Translations under genes and position numbers: made by a program
Notes under the pieces: model-generated
Told to the model about the DNA's origin: nothing
The model's database searches: none
What the model saw: the letters and a program-made list of their open reading frames with translations, nothing else
Part shown: piece after piece, positions 31,744 to 38,979 of the stretch
Numbering within the stretch: position 1 is the stretch's first letter
How the letters are laid out: the number at the start of each line of letters is the position of its first letter
From: Pseudohongiella sp.
Lineage (GTDB): Bacteria; Pseudomonadota; Gammaproteobacteria; Pseudomonadales; Pseudohongiellaceae
DNA length: 46,860 bases
NCBI GenBank assembly: GCA_030696315.1
Contig: JAUYSM010000022.1
Span: 1 to 46,860 of the forward strand
Reading direction: 5' to 3'

Positions 31744-33028
31744 CACGTGTTTCCACCTTCTTCATTCTTGAACCTTGTTGAGATCGACGATGATATCGAT
31801 GCCCCATATATATTGATGTCAGAAGCAATATCAGCAATCCAACTAGCATGGGCAAATACATGCTCTTGATTATTGACTCTGAGTTCAAGACGTCCGGATA
31901 TCCCGTTTGCCACAGAACCCATTGCGAACCAATATTGGTCGCAATTGGAGGGCCGCCAGTTGCTAGTATTACTATTGCGTCTTTGCTTTCTGGGTTGATA
32001 CGTACAGCGCTATTAATAGCCGGATCATTAGCACCATCATGTCCGAATACAAAGTCACCACCTCCAGTTGGTGAATACAAAATTGTACCCAGACCCCAAA
32101 TGTCGACGCCTAACGTTCTGCCGTGAGGCTGACGCATGGTCTCCAGCGTGGATTGATCGAGGATAGCATCATTACCTTGACCTGGAATCTGTGCAAGGAC
32201 AAACCTGGCAAGATCAGAACTTGATGTGATGAATCCCGTTGCAGCATCTGATGCGTATTTATATATAGGTGCGGCCTGCCCGTTTCTGTCATACGACCCA
32301 GCGTTATTCTCAACATCTCCCATGTAGATATAAGTAGAGCGCGTCATTCCAAGGGGTTCGAAGAACGTTTTCGCCATATACTCCCGAAATGTTGTTCCAG
32401 TGACCTCTTCGATCAATAGTTGAAGTATCAGATACCCACCACCCGAATATCTCCATGCCGAACCGGGTTCAATGCCGACGGTGATCTCTACATCTCGGTT
32501 ATTGGAGGCTCTGGGATTGGACAGAGATTCCTCTAACGCTGGAATTTCTTCATCTGCACTGTAGTCACCAAACCCCAAACCATCAACCAGTCCGGCGGTG
32601 TGACTAAGTAAGCGGCGCGTAGTAACTTGGTTATTGTCAAATTCGCTTGAAGGAAACTCCCACCTGGTGAGATAGCTGGAAACAGGCGTATCAAGATCAA
32701 TTAGTCCGTCCTGCACGAGCTTCATTACCCCATTAGCTGCGAACCATTTACTCATTGATGCAGTCAGGAAAACCGTACTCCCGTCAATCGAATCATGTGA
32801 AGAGGAATAGTATTCAGCTACTACCTCGCCTTCCGCGATTACCAATAAGGCAGCATTCCCCGCATTTTTTGATTCCAATTCAAGAGAGGCCCACTGGAAA
32901 AATTCTTCTGTCTCGCCATGAGGGACAATTGGTTTCATCCACCAACCGTAGAATGCACTAAAAAATACAAACGCTACCCAAAGCACCATCAGCAGCAATG
33001 TGCCAGCTATTAGTTTTACGTAGTGCAT
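31736..33028 (-). CDS. serine beta-lactamase-fold hydrolase, membrane-anchored (cassette 6)
   Basis: A 430-residue penicillin-binding/class C-like protein with the active-site SxxK in TASMSKWFAANG, a YxN-like Tyr in WRYSGGGYLIL and HxG in FGHDGAND. It carries an N-terminal membrane helix (AGTLLLMVLWVAFVFFSAFYG) and a second near the C-terminus (LPMLVGLLILLLTSIYMG). Relatives are esterases, D-aminopeptidases or class C beta-lactamases; the spacing of the motifs is closer to the esterase/CubicO group. Its catalytic domain probably faces the periplasm. AAGGAG stands ahead of ATG 33028. Whether it touches beta-lactams cannot be judged here. Confidence 0.87.
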   Translation of the reverse strand: MHYVKLIAGTLLLMVLWVAFVFFSAFYGWWMKPIVPHGETEEFFQWASLELESKNAGNAALLVIAEGEVVAEYYSSSHDSIDGSTVFLTASMSKWFAANGVMKLVQDGLIDLDTPVSSYLTRWEFPSSEFDNNQVTTRRLLSHTAGLVDGLGFGDYSADEEIPALEESLSNPRASNNRDVEITVGIEPGSAWRYSGGGYLILQLLIEEVTGTTFREYMAKTFFEPLGMTRSTYIYMGDVENNAGSYDRNGQAAPIYKYASDAATGFITSSSDLARFVLAQIPGQGNDAILDQSTLETMRQPHGRTLGVDIWGLGTILYSPTGGGDFVFGHDGANDPAINSAVRINPESKDAIVILATGGPPIATNIGSQWVLWQTGYPDVLNSESIIKSMYLPMLVGLLILLLTSIYMGHRYHRRSQQGSRMKKVETRGT

Positions 33029-33060
33029 TCAGTCTCCTTCTCTTGCGCTAAAGTTGAGCA

Positions 33061-33164
33061 CATAGCGCCCATGCTCAGGCGCCAAGACATGCTGGCGTGA
33101 CTTTTGCGCAAGCAAAAGGCGTGACCATGCGTTTGCTCCGTTTGAAACGCCGTTGTTATGAAGC
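33061..33164 (-). repeat. attC site (long type)
   Basis: Cores CATAGCG and GTTATGA; internal TGGCGTGACTTTTGCGCAAG and CAAAAGGCGTGACC blocks are shared with 36610, 38861 and 44813. It separates cassettes 6 and 7. Confidence 0.75.
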
Positions 33165-33171
33165 ATATTGC

Positions 33172-33468
33172 TCACACCAATACCTGTTGCCCTGGAAATG
33201 CCTTTGACCAATGAAGAATCTCAACGTCCTTGCGTAATCCGCATAGCCAGAATGGGTCAGTTTTATACAGAGCTTCAACTTCTTCTTTGGAGTGTGCTTC
33301 CACAACCCAGAGACCGCCTACAGGTATTGCATTGACTTCTTGGCGCAGTGAGCCCGCGATCAGTATGGTGCCCTGCCGAGCACCCAGCCATGAGATATGC
33401 AATTCAAGGTTCTCTTCTCGAACCGCCCGTTTATCCGCATGGTCTGTGAAGCGCACTACAAATAGCAT
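33172..33468 (-). CDS. YciI-like protein (cassette 7, second gene)
   Basis: A 98-residue YCII-related protein: MLFVVRFTDHADKRAVREENLELHISWLGARQGTILIAGSLRQEV carries the conserved His (HADKR-like DHADKR) and the dimer core, ending FWLCGLRKDVEILHWSKAF. Family members are small ferredoxin-like barrel enzymes, some with dehydrochlorinase-like activity. It overlaps the NUDIX gene by 13 bp, so the two make a two-gene cassette. Confidence 0.85.
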   Translation of the reverse strand: MLFVVRFTDHADKRAVREENLELHISWLGARQGTILIAGSLRQEVNAIPVGGLWVVEAHSKEEVEALYKTDPFWLCGLRKDVEILHWSKAFPGQQVLV

Positions 33469-33872
33469 TCTAGGGAATCTCGCTGTTGCCGCGCAGATGC
33501 TTCATAACGCCGCGCGTCCTTTGGATTCGCGCCGTCGCCGACTGCCTTACAACGGTAGAATATTGCTGCGTATTCAACTTTATCCATATTTGGATATTGA
33601 TACCGAAATTCAGTAACACCAAACACACCCAAAACTCCTTGAACAGTTACATGTGGTACGGTCTCCTCAAGAACCTCTCGAATTACCGCTATCTCAGGCG
33701 ATTCACCTGTCTCGATACCTCCTGCAGGCAGACTCCACGCTTCGCCATCGGACTTTTCTTGCAAAACAATCCTGCCTTCATGGTCTGTTATAACTTCCGC
33801 CACGCAAGGTATTAGTAGGAGATCATGACCGATTTTTGTCCTCATATCTCTGATGTAGGTTGAAGCAGCCAT
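33456..33872 (-). CDS. NUDIX hydrolase (cassette 7, first gene)
   Basis: A 138-residue NUDIX protein. The box is GGIETGESPEIAVIREVLEETV, which fits GX5EX7REUXEE except that the usual Gly after EE is replaced by Thr/Val. It precedes LGVFGVTEFRYQYPNMDKVEYAAIFYRCK. The protein probably cleaves nucleoside diphosphate derivatives in the cytoplasm. Its C-terminus overlaps the start of the YciI gene. The gene pair may act on one pathway, but no substrate can be named. Confidence 0.85.
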   Translation of the reverse strand: MAASTYIRDMRTKIGHDLLLIPCVAEVITDHEGRIVLQEKSDGEAWSLPAGGIETGESPEIAVIREVLEETVPHVTVQGVLGVFGVTEFRYQYPNMDKVEYAAIFYRCKAVGDGANPKDARRYEASARQQRDSLECYL

Positions 33873-33880
33873 AAGCGTTA

Positions 33881-34011
33881 CTCTAACATTTTAATCGTCA
33901 AATCCTGGCACCGACGTTACCTAAGCTACTAACACCCCGGAAACCGGCGCAGCTTTTTTGTGTCTGAAACTTCACCCGAGCCCGAAAGGCAATTTGACGG
34001 CTTGGTTATGT
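33881..34011 (-). repeat. attC site (very long)
   Basis: About 130 bp bounded by TCTAACA and GTTATG, with matching arms CGTCAAAT (33896-33903) and ATTTGACG (33992-33999). It overlaps the stop of the cassette 8 gene. Confidence 0.7.
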
Positions 34012-34587
34012 TTCTTTTCTGACGACCACTTCATGGCCATTAATCTTGCTCATATTCGCCCAATGATCTTCGTAGCGGTCGTCCTTTCGGACCCCGTGAG
34101 TCAGTCCCTTTTGATAAATTACCGCAACGAATATATCTGCCACGGAAAACGATTTACCAATGGCAAATGCACTATCGCTAAACAGTCGAGGCTTAAGATT
34201 GCAAAGACATTTTTCTATCCATTCTGCTCTGACAGCCTTTTTTTCCGATTCAATTAACTCTGGGCACAAAAAACTCAGTATCGATCTGTTCTGTGCCGGA
34301 TGAATTGTGCTATTCACGTACTCGCAGACTTCTCTGACCTTGGCTCTTTCAAGAATGTCTTTTGGTAGTAAAGGGGATTCTGGGCATAGCTCTTCAAGAA
34401 ACTCCAGAATTGCAACTGATTCTGAAATGACTACATCATCAATTGAAATAGCTGGCACATACCCATAAGGGCCAATTGAGGCACTATTTTCAAACTGAAT
34501 CTTGTAGGGAATTTTCTTGTATCTGAGCGCCCATTCAACTCGTTGAGAGCAATTGGAACCGTCAGCCGAATATAGTATTAGCTCCAT
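34006..34587 (-). CDS. glutathione S-transferase-like protein (cassette 8)
   Basis: A 193-residue protein: MELILYSADGSNCSQRVEWALRYKKIPYKIQFE begins a thioredoxin fold, YGYVPAISIDDVVISESVAILEFLEEL carries the cis-Pro and the Glu-Ser that bind glutathione, and a helical C-terminal domain follows (FAIGKSFSVADIFVAVIYQKG with the N-capping-box Asp). The catalytic-position residue is Ser/Cys (NCSQR), as in zeta- and beta-type GSTs. It is smaller than the chromosomal GST at 12564. GGAG precedes ATG 34587. Confidence 0.83.
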   Translation of the reverse strand: MELILYSADGSNCSQRVEWALRYKKIPYKIQFENSASIGPYGYVPAISIDDVVISESVAILEFLEELCPESPLLPKDILERAKVREVCEYVNSTIHPAQNRSILSFLCPELIESEKKAVRAEWIEKCLCNLKPRLFSDSAFAIGKSFSVADIFVAVIYQKGLTHGVRKDDRYEDHWANMSKINGHEVVVRKET

Positions 34588-34602
34588 GTCAGTGCTCCGA
34601 AA

Positions 34603-34645
34603 TATAACGCCTTGCTTTTGTCCGGCTGAAAGTTATTGTTAGCGC
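34603..34645 (-). repeat. short attC-like site
   Basis: Bounded by ATAACGCC and GTTAGCGC in about 43 bp; short, but with good cores. It separates cassettes 8 and 9. Confidence 0.5.
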
Positions 34646-34904
34646 ACCTCTTCAGCGTGCAGAAAGTGTCAGTCGCTGATTTGATGCTGAGCAATATCTT
34701 CATGGAGCCCACGCAATCACGCCAGCGATGCTAACCAAGAAGATACCCAAGCTAATCGAACCCATAAACAAAGCGCCATACGCTGTGCGCAGAGTGCCCA
34801 ATAAGTACCCGCACCCACGATACAAATGTTGAAGGCAGGTGGTATGCGGGGCTTAGACGAAGAGTCCTGACAACGCATTCTAGTCTACTAGCAGCATCGA
34901 CCGG
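34646..34904 (-). other. cassette 9, no conventional gene; possible 41-aa membrane peptide
   Basis: A roughly 260-bp cassette lies between two attC sites. On the minus strand a frame from TTG 34825 to a TGA at 34700-34702 (about 41 codons) encodes GALFMGSISLGIFLVSIAGVIAWAP at its end, one membrane-spanning segment; TTG 34801 and ATG 34765 are other starts. No ribosome site is convincing. The 63-codon frame at 34752-34943 runs into the attC and has no known family. Confidence 0.35.
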
Positions 34905-35012
34905 GGCTAACTTTAAGCTAAGCGGCGCATGTGCGTGGGGCATAATGGCGAAGCCGCCCCGCGTGAATGCGTCCGAACGACCATAGTAAGTGACTTAAGT
35001 GCTTTGCTAGGC
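34905..35012 (-). repeat. attC site
   Basis: Cores GGCTAAC and GCTAGGC; arms CTTTAAGC and ACTTAAGTGC, with a GCGGC(GCATG...)GCCGC inner stem. It overlaps the last codons of the cassette 10 gene. Confidence 0.6.
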
Positions 35013-35456
35013 ATAAATATTCTTTACGAAGTAAGTTAAACAAAGTGAAACAACAATAATAGAAACATTGATTGATGCGCGGATATACCAAGCAAAATGT
35101 CCATAGGAAATTCCTATTTTGCTAGAGCCTATAACGACTAAACCCATTACACCAAACCACGGAGTAAAAAATACAACTGCATTCCACTTAACGAGCGAAA
35201 CCGCCAGATCATGAAGCGCACCACTGACAACAAAGGTGATAAATGTCGCAAATGATGCGGGTAAAAAAGTGTTAAGTGGTCTCATAACGTTACGAGATAA
35301 ATAGTAGCCCCAGATAGGGTTCCAATAATGCCAAAAAACTGCGAAAGACTTAGCACCTAAAGATCGTGAAAGCATGTTTCTCATTGAATGGCTGGCACCT
35401 AACGGAACCCCATTTCGTTTCTTTACATATTGTGAAAGCGTTAATGAGCTGTGCAT
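35007..35456 (-). CDS. MBOAT-like small membrane protein (cassette 10)
   Basis: A 149-residue hydrophobic protein. The segment FAVFWHYWNPIWGYYLSRNVMRPLNTFLPASFATFITFVVSGALHDLAVSLVKW resembles the catalytic core of membrane-bound O-acyltransferases of the wax-synthase type, with the F-W-x-x-W and S-G-x-x-H-D/E elements and the invariant His in SGALHDL. Full MBOAT enzymes have 350-500 residues, so this is either a minimal relative or a fragment captured as a cassette. Three helices follow. It starts at ATG 35456, with no strong ribosome site. Confidence 0.55.
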   Translation of the reverse strand: MHSSLTLSQYVKKRNGVPLGASHSMRNMLSRSLGAKSFAVFWHYWNPIWGYYLSRNVMRPLNTFLPASFATFITFVVSGALHDLAVSLVKWNAVVFFTPWFGVMGLVVIGSSKIGISYGHFAWYIRASINVSIIVVSLCLTYFVKNIYA

Positions 35457-35469
35457 GATAATTTCGTAA

Positions 35470-35555
35470 GCCTAATGCCGCAGAGTCAGTCGAGCGGTAG
35501 CTATAATGGGTTGTGCTTCCATGTGGCTTTGTCGCTCTTGGACGTTTTGTTAACG
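35470..35555 (-). repeat. attC site
   Basis: Cores GCCTAATG and GTTAACG in 86 bp; the GTTAACG end supplies the stop of the cassette 11 gene. It separates cassettes 10 and 11. Confidence 0.6.
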
Positions 35556-35966
35556 ATGACTTCCACGACGAACATTCAAGTCCTGGATGAACTGCTCCTT
35601 GTTCTTTGGCGAAATCATTATCGACTCACACCGCCCGTAATCAATCCGGAGCCGATCTAGAGAAAGAGCTGGGCTTGATAGAGGACTGGATGTTGGCGTG
35701 ATGCTCGTGATCTGTTTAATGGGTACCCGCCATTTGAATGGCCCACTCTTCACGAGAAGAGTTCTCTCGCTCAACGTATAGCTCGTACTCAGCAATAGCC
35801 AAATGGGTAGCGCTGCACCAATAAGAATAGCTGGAAACGTTGCGACAACTTGAGCGACGCTACCGGTACGGAAGGAAAATCCAAATGCGACGAGGCATGC
35901 AATCACCGCCGCAAGCAGGACCACTGCCAACCACGTATCAATCTTTGATGTATAGACCTGCTCCAT
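35550..35966 (-). CDS. PH-domain (DUF1200-type) membrane protein (cassette 11)
   Basis: A 138-residue protein with two membrane helices at the N-terminal side (WLAVVLLAAVIACLVAFGF and VVATFPAILIGAALPIWLLL). A bacterial PH-like domain follows: TSYTLSERTLLVKSGPFKWRVPIKQITSITPTSSPLSSPALSLDRLRIDYG. I start it at ATG 35966 (138 codons) because the longer frame reads through the neighbouring attC. The family is common in Gram-positive and some Gram-negative bacteria, with unknown roles. The upstream GAGAGAAG may serve as a ribosome site. Confidence 0.75.
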   Translation of the reverse strand: MEQVYTSKIDTWLAVVLLAAVIACLVAFGFSFRTGSVAQVVATFPAILIGAALPIWLLLSTSYTLSERTLLVKSGPFKWRVPIKQITSITPTSSPLSSPALSLDRLRIDYGRCESIMISPKNKEQFIQDLNVRRGSHR

Positions 35967-35978
35967 GACTTCTCTCTT

Positions 35979-36041
35979 GCTAACGCCCTTCAACAACGGC
36001 GCCGGCAAAGCCGGCGTCCGATTGCTTGAGATTGTTAGGGC
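35979..36041 (-). repeat. attC site (GCCCTTCAACA type)
   Basis: Cores GCTAACG and GTTAGGG, with a GCCGGCAAAGCCGGC hairpin. Outer sequence CGCCCTTCAACAACGGCG is nearly shared with 46261 and, less, 37204. It separates cassettes 11 and 12. Confidence 0.85.
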
Positions 36042-36056
36042 GGCTGACGTATAATC

Positions 36057-36073
36057 GTACGGCATTCCCGTAC
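36057..36073. promoter_or_regulatory. TA operator: GTACGG-N5-CCGTAC
   Basis: Perfect 6-bp inverted arms 18 bp upstream of the antitoxin start, just after a TATAAT at 36050-36055. YefM-type antitoxins bind GTAC-containing palindromes, so autoregulation of the operon is likely. Confidence 0.65.
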
Positions 36074-36090
36074 ATATTTTGGTGGATACA

Positions 36091-36363
36091 ATGGAAACAG
36101 TCAGTGTAAACAAGTTCAGGGACAACCTGAAACAGCTTGTAGAACAAAGCATTAGCCGACATGAGCCGATCAGAGTCTCCAGACGGTCTGGCCAGGACTT
36201 TGTTGTGCTTAGCGCCGAAGACTGGGATCGTGAGCAGGAAACGCTGTACGTTCTGCAAAACAGTAGCTTGATGCGACAGCTGGCAGAGTCGGTCAAAACC
36301 CACACCGAGCGTAAAGGATACACGCCAACAAAAGAGCAAATGGATGAGATCACTGGTATTTGA
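36091..36363 (+). CDS. Phd/YefM-family antitoxin (cassette 12, reversed)
   Basis: A 90-residue antitoxin: METVSVNKFRDNLKQLVEQSISRHEPIRVSRRSGQDFVVLSAEDWDREQETLYVLQ is the Phd/YefM N-terminal DNA-binding fold, and the C-terminal part (RQLAESVKTHTERKGYTPTKEQ) would wrap the toxin. I use ATG 36091 rather than TTG 36079. It is on the plus strand, opposite to the array, with its own promoter and palindrome. The toxin start lies 20 bp inside its 3' end. It neutralises the YoeB-like toxin. Confidence 0.88.
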   Translation: METVSVNKFRDNLKQLVEQSISRHEPIRVSRRSGQDFVVLSAEDWDREQETLYVLQNSSLMRQLAESVKTHTERKGYTPTKEQMDEITGI

Positions 36364-36616
36364 AGGCAGGACTTGGGAGGCGTATGAAGCCATGCGCCAG
36401 AAAGACAAAAAGCTGCACGATGCGGCGAGAAAAATTATCAAAGAACTCATTCGCTGCGACGACCCCGCTGTAGGAACAGGTAAGCCTGAGCCGCTAAAGC
36501 ATAATCTGTCCGGCTTTTGGTCAAGACGTCTGACCCAGAAAGATCGGATTGTGTATAGGTTCGATGATTCATCAATCTATATCTTTGCTCTGGGCGGACA
36601 CTATGACGAGCCCTAA
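36344..36616 (+). CDS. YoeB/Txe-family mRNA interferase toxin (cassette 12, reversed)
   Basis: A 90-residue RelE-superfamily toxin: WEAYEAMRQKDKKLHDAARKIIKELIRCDDPAVGTGKPEPLKHNLSGFWSRRLTQKDRIVYRFDDSSIYIFALGGHYDEP has the YoeB order G-x-G-K-P-E-x-L-K, L-x-G-x-W-S-R-R and the terminal H-Y. These include the Arg and His/Tyr that cleave ribosome-bound mRNA. It overlaps the antitoxin frame by 20 bp. Its TAA lies in the next attC (CCCTAACG). Such modules are thought to stabilise cassette arrays. Confidence 0.88.
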   Translation: MRSLVFEGRTWEAYEAMRQKDKKLHDAARKIIKELIRCDDPAVGTGKPEPLKHNLSGFWSRRLTQKDRIVYRFDDSSIYIFALGGHYDEP

Positions 36617-36715
36617 CGACGCTGTTCAACGAGCAAGTTTTGGTGGCGCAGCTTTTGCTCAAGCAAAAAGATGGGACACCAATCCTTGATCCGCTTGAAA
36701 CGCCTTTGTTAGACC
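36610..36715 (-). repeat. attC site (long type)
   Basis: Cores CCCTAAC and GTTAGAC; TTTTGGTGGCGCAGCTTTTG and CAAGCAAAAAGATGGGACAC blocks match the other long sites. It separates cassettes 12 and 13. Confidence 0.75.
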
Positions 36716-37179
36716 CGATCACTATCAATACACCTTGTCATGAATACACTATTGGGGTCTTCAACATAGCTGCTGAACGGGCCACACTCCTCGAACCCGA
36801 ACAACCTGTAAAGCTTCCTCGCAGGCTCGAAGAATTCCATTGAACCAGTTTCGAGGCTTAGAAGCTTATAGCCGGATTTCTTAGCTTCAATCATGATATG
36901 GGCCAGCATTCTAGAAGCGATACCTTTGCGTAGGTAGGGCAATGCGGTCTTCATGGACTTAATTTCTGCATGGTCAGGTGACAGCCGTTTTAATGCTGCA
37001 ATGCCAGCGAGGCTATCACCGTCCCAAATCGTCCAGAAGGATACGTCTGAACTTCGCAACCCGTTGAGATCAAGGGCGTGGCGGCTTTCTGGGGGAGCTG
37101 TTGGTTCCATGGATGCAAGATGCTCACGTATCAGCTCAATCACCTGAGGGCTTTCCAAGTTATCTCGTCTAATTTCCAA
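36709..37179 (-). CDS. GNAT family N-acetyltransferase (cassette 13)
   Basis: A 156-residue GNAT: MEIRRDNLESPQVIELIREHLASMEP, then SFWTIWDGDSLAGIAALKRLS, and motif A in LPYLRKGIASRMLAHIMIEAKKSGYKLLSLETGS followed by RKLYRLFGFEECGPFSSY. It belongs to the PhnO/small-molecule type group. The start is a rare TTG at 37179, backed by GAGGAGG 4 bp upstream. The acceptor substrate is unknown. Confidence 0.85.
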   Translation of the reverse strand: MEIRRDNLESPQVIELIREHLASMEPTAPPESRHALDLNGLRSSDVSFWTIWDGDSLAGIAALKRLSPDHAEIKSMKTALPYLRKGIASRMLAHIMIEAKKSGYKLLSLETGSMEFFEPARKLYRLFGFEECGPFSSYVEDPNSVFMTRCIDSDRV

Positions 37180-37203
37180 TCTGCCTCCTCGGCTGAACTT
37201 AAC

Positions 37204-37281
37204 GCCTAACGCCCTTCAACAGCGGTGCAACCAAAGCTTGCATCCGGCGCCGCAGGCGCGAACCGGATGAGATTGTTAGCA
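37204..37281 (-). repeat. attC site (GCCCTTCAACA type)
   Basis: Cores GCCTAAC and GTTAGCA with GCATCCGGCGCCGCAGGCGC in the middle; GCCCTTCAACAGCGGTG matches 35979 and 46261 closely. It overlaps the stop of ddl. Confidence 0.8.
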
Positions 37282-38283
37282 ATTATGTTGTTTTATTCCC
37301 AATAGGCATATGCGCTCGCAGAGTTCAGAAAACTCTATCCCGGCGGCTTTTGCAGATTGAGGCAGAAGACTGGTTGGCGTGAGGCCGGGCACACTGTTTG
37401 CCTCTAGACACCAGAATTGCCCGCTCTCATCCATCCTAAAGTCGATACGCGAGTACCCGCTGAGTTTTAATGCCTTATGCACACGTACCGCTAAATCCTG
37501 TATCTTTTGAGTCTCTGCCAATGAAATTGCCGCGGGGAATATCTCAGTTGCGCCGCCGCGTTGGTACTTGCTGGTGTAATCAAAGATTTCATTTGGCGCA
37601 ACTATTTCACCAACAGCAAGCGGATGCCCGTCTAGAATTCCAACTGTAAATTCGCGGCCCGAAACAAATGCTTCAAGCATAATCTCGTGGCCGAACTTCC
37701 CCGCCTTCTCAACCGCCGCTCTCAATTCACTGCTTTGGCGGACAAGCGATAATCCTATTGTTGAACCTTGTGCATTGGGTTTCACTATCAAGGGATACCC
37801 TAGCTGAACCTCAATACTTTCATCGGCGGGGTTGCACATCTGCCATGCTGGAGTCGGTACACTGGCAGCTAACATCAAACGTTTGGATATGTCTTTGTCC
37901 ATCGCAATCGTACTGGCAACGCGCCCGGAACCTGTGAACGGTATCCCAGAGACCTCCAGAAAAGCCTGGAAAGTACCATCCTCTCCAGTGCCGCCGTGGA
38001 GTGCGATGAACACTATATCAACATCCTTCAACTCAGGCGTGTTCACAACAGCAACTGGGAGCTGGCTACGGACCTCCTCCAAGTCGGTTGAATCGGGATG
38101 ATTCTCGAGCACTTTGAACCCTTTCAACTTCCTCTCGGCATCTGCCGAAAGTAGGCCTCTGGCTGTATCGACGGAGATAACGTCATGGCCGCGAGCCCGC
38201 ATTGCAGAAATGACCTCGAGACCACTCGCAATAGATACATCACGCTCTTCACTCGAACCACCAAAAATAACAGCCACTTTCAT
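37276..38283 (-). CDS. ddl: D-alanine--D-alanine ligase homologue (cassette 14)
   Basis: A 335-residue ATP-grasp ligase: VAVIFGGSSEERDVSIASG is the family N-terminus, IVFIALHGGTGEDGTFQAFLE the conserved HG(G/N)xGEDG loop, YPLIVKPNAQGSTIGLSLV the ATP-binding strand with Lys, and LSGYSRIDFRMDESGQFWCLEANSVPGLTPTSLLP the Mg2+ loop with E-x-N. Two positions differ from typical Ddl (NAQGSTIG rather than N-x-x-GSS-x-G; NSVPGLT rather than NTLPGMT), so the substrate could be altered. It would join D-Ala-D-Ala or D-Ala-X for peptidoglycan precursors. As a cassette cargo it could change cell-wall drug response. Confidence 0.88.
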   Translation of the reverse strand: MKVAVIFGGSSEERDVSIASGLEVISAMRARGHDVISVDTARGLLSADAERKLKGFKVLENHPDSTDLEEVRSQLPVAVVNTPELKDVDIVFIALHGGTGEDGTFQAFLEVSGIPFTGSGRVASTIAMDKDISKRLMLAASVPTPAWQMCNPADESIEVQLGYPLIVKPNAQGSTIGLSLVRQSSELRAAVEKAGKFGHEIMLEAFVSGREFTVGILDGHPLAVGEIVAPNEIFDYTSKYQRGGATEIFPAAISLAETQKIQDLAVRVHKALKLSGYSRIDFRMDESGQFWCLEANSVPGLTPTSLLPQSAKAAGIEFSELCERICLLGIKQHNC

Positions 38284-38336
38284 TATTTGTTCTCACTCAT
38301 TGAGATTCGGAGTGCTGCCCGTGATTGCTAACGCCG

Positions 38337-38411
38337 CCAACACGCGCAGCTTTGTAGTGAACGCGAATCCGCAATCAAAAAAGCTGTCGCTGTGCTTGGT
38401 CTGGTTAGAGC
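38337..38411 (-). repeat. attC site (GCCAACACGCGC type)
   Basis: Cores GCTAACG and GTTAGAG; the CCAACACGCGCAGCTTTGTA block and AAAGCTGTCGCTGTGCTTGG arm recur almost unchanged at 43669. It separates cassettes 14 and 15. Confidence 0.8.
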
Positions 38412-38417
38412 AAGGAG

Positions 38418-38822
38418 CTAAACCCACGTAACCAGCCCCACAATAAACATACCTAACAAGCTGACAAAACTTATTGCAAAAGCAACACTACGGGCTATTT
38501 GTAAATTGCAGTAGTAGAACACCATATGCCCAAAACGGCCCACTAAATACGCCAATGCGCACACGTTTAGCCATGTAGCATTCGCGGAAGAAAGTATTCC
38601 AAATAGGGAAAGCAGGATTAGTATGGCTGCACTTTCATTGCTATTTGCCAGTACCCGATTGGATCGAAATATAAAACTGTTGTGGTTTTGCTCAATCAAG
38701 AAGCCTGGCGTGTGCTTTTCCTTTATGCCTACGACATCCGCTATGGCCAGCTGAATCCAAAACAAAAATCCAGTTAACCCCAAAACAAGTACTGTCACCT
38801 TATAAGGCTCAATTATTTCCAT
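38418..38822 (-). CDS. MAPEG family membrane protein (cassette 15)
   Basis: A 134-residue protein with four membrane helices in the MAPEG order: YKVTVLVLGLTGFLFWIQLAIADV, then EQNHNSFIFRSNRVLANSNESAAILILLSLFGIL with the conserved R-x-x-x-A-x-x-N-x-x-E/N region, LNVCALAYLVGRFGHMVFYY, and ARSVAFAISFVSLLGMFIVG. The family makes trimeric glutathione-dependent membrane enzymes (microsomal GST-type). The start is ATG 38822, with GAAGG 7 bp upstream. It joins a cassette set rich in detoxification genes. Confidence 0.82.
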   Translation of the reverse strand: MEIIEPYKVTVLVLGLTGFLFWIQLAIADVVGIKEKHTPGFLIEQNHNSFIFRSNRVLANSNESAAILILLSLFGILSSANATWLNVCALAYLVGRFGHMVFYYCNLQIARSVAFAISFVSLLGMFIVGLVTWV

Positions 38823-38860
38823 TTTAATACCTTCTTCCAAATTTCAGATGTATTGGTTTG

Positions 38861-38964
38861 CTCTAACGCCGCTGATCAGCGGAAAAGTCGAGTTGGCGTA
38901 GCTTTTGCGTCAGCAAAAGGTGTGACGGCTTGCCTTTGTCCGTCTGCATCGCAATCTTATGTGC
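38861..38964 (-). repeat. attC site (long type)
   Basis: Cores CTCTAACG and TTATGTGC; GTCGAGTTGGCGTAGCTTTT and CAAAAGGTGTGACGGCTTGC blocks match other long sites. It separates cassettes 15 and 16. Confidence 0.75.
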
Positions 38965-38979
38965 TAGTCCGGGCACTCA

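Noticed and set aside
34752-34943. 63-codon minus-strand frame in cassette 9
   Set aside because: It runs through the attC arm and its composition reflects the hairpin.
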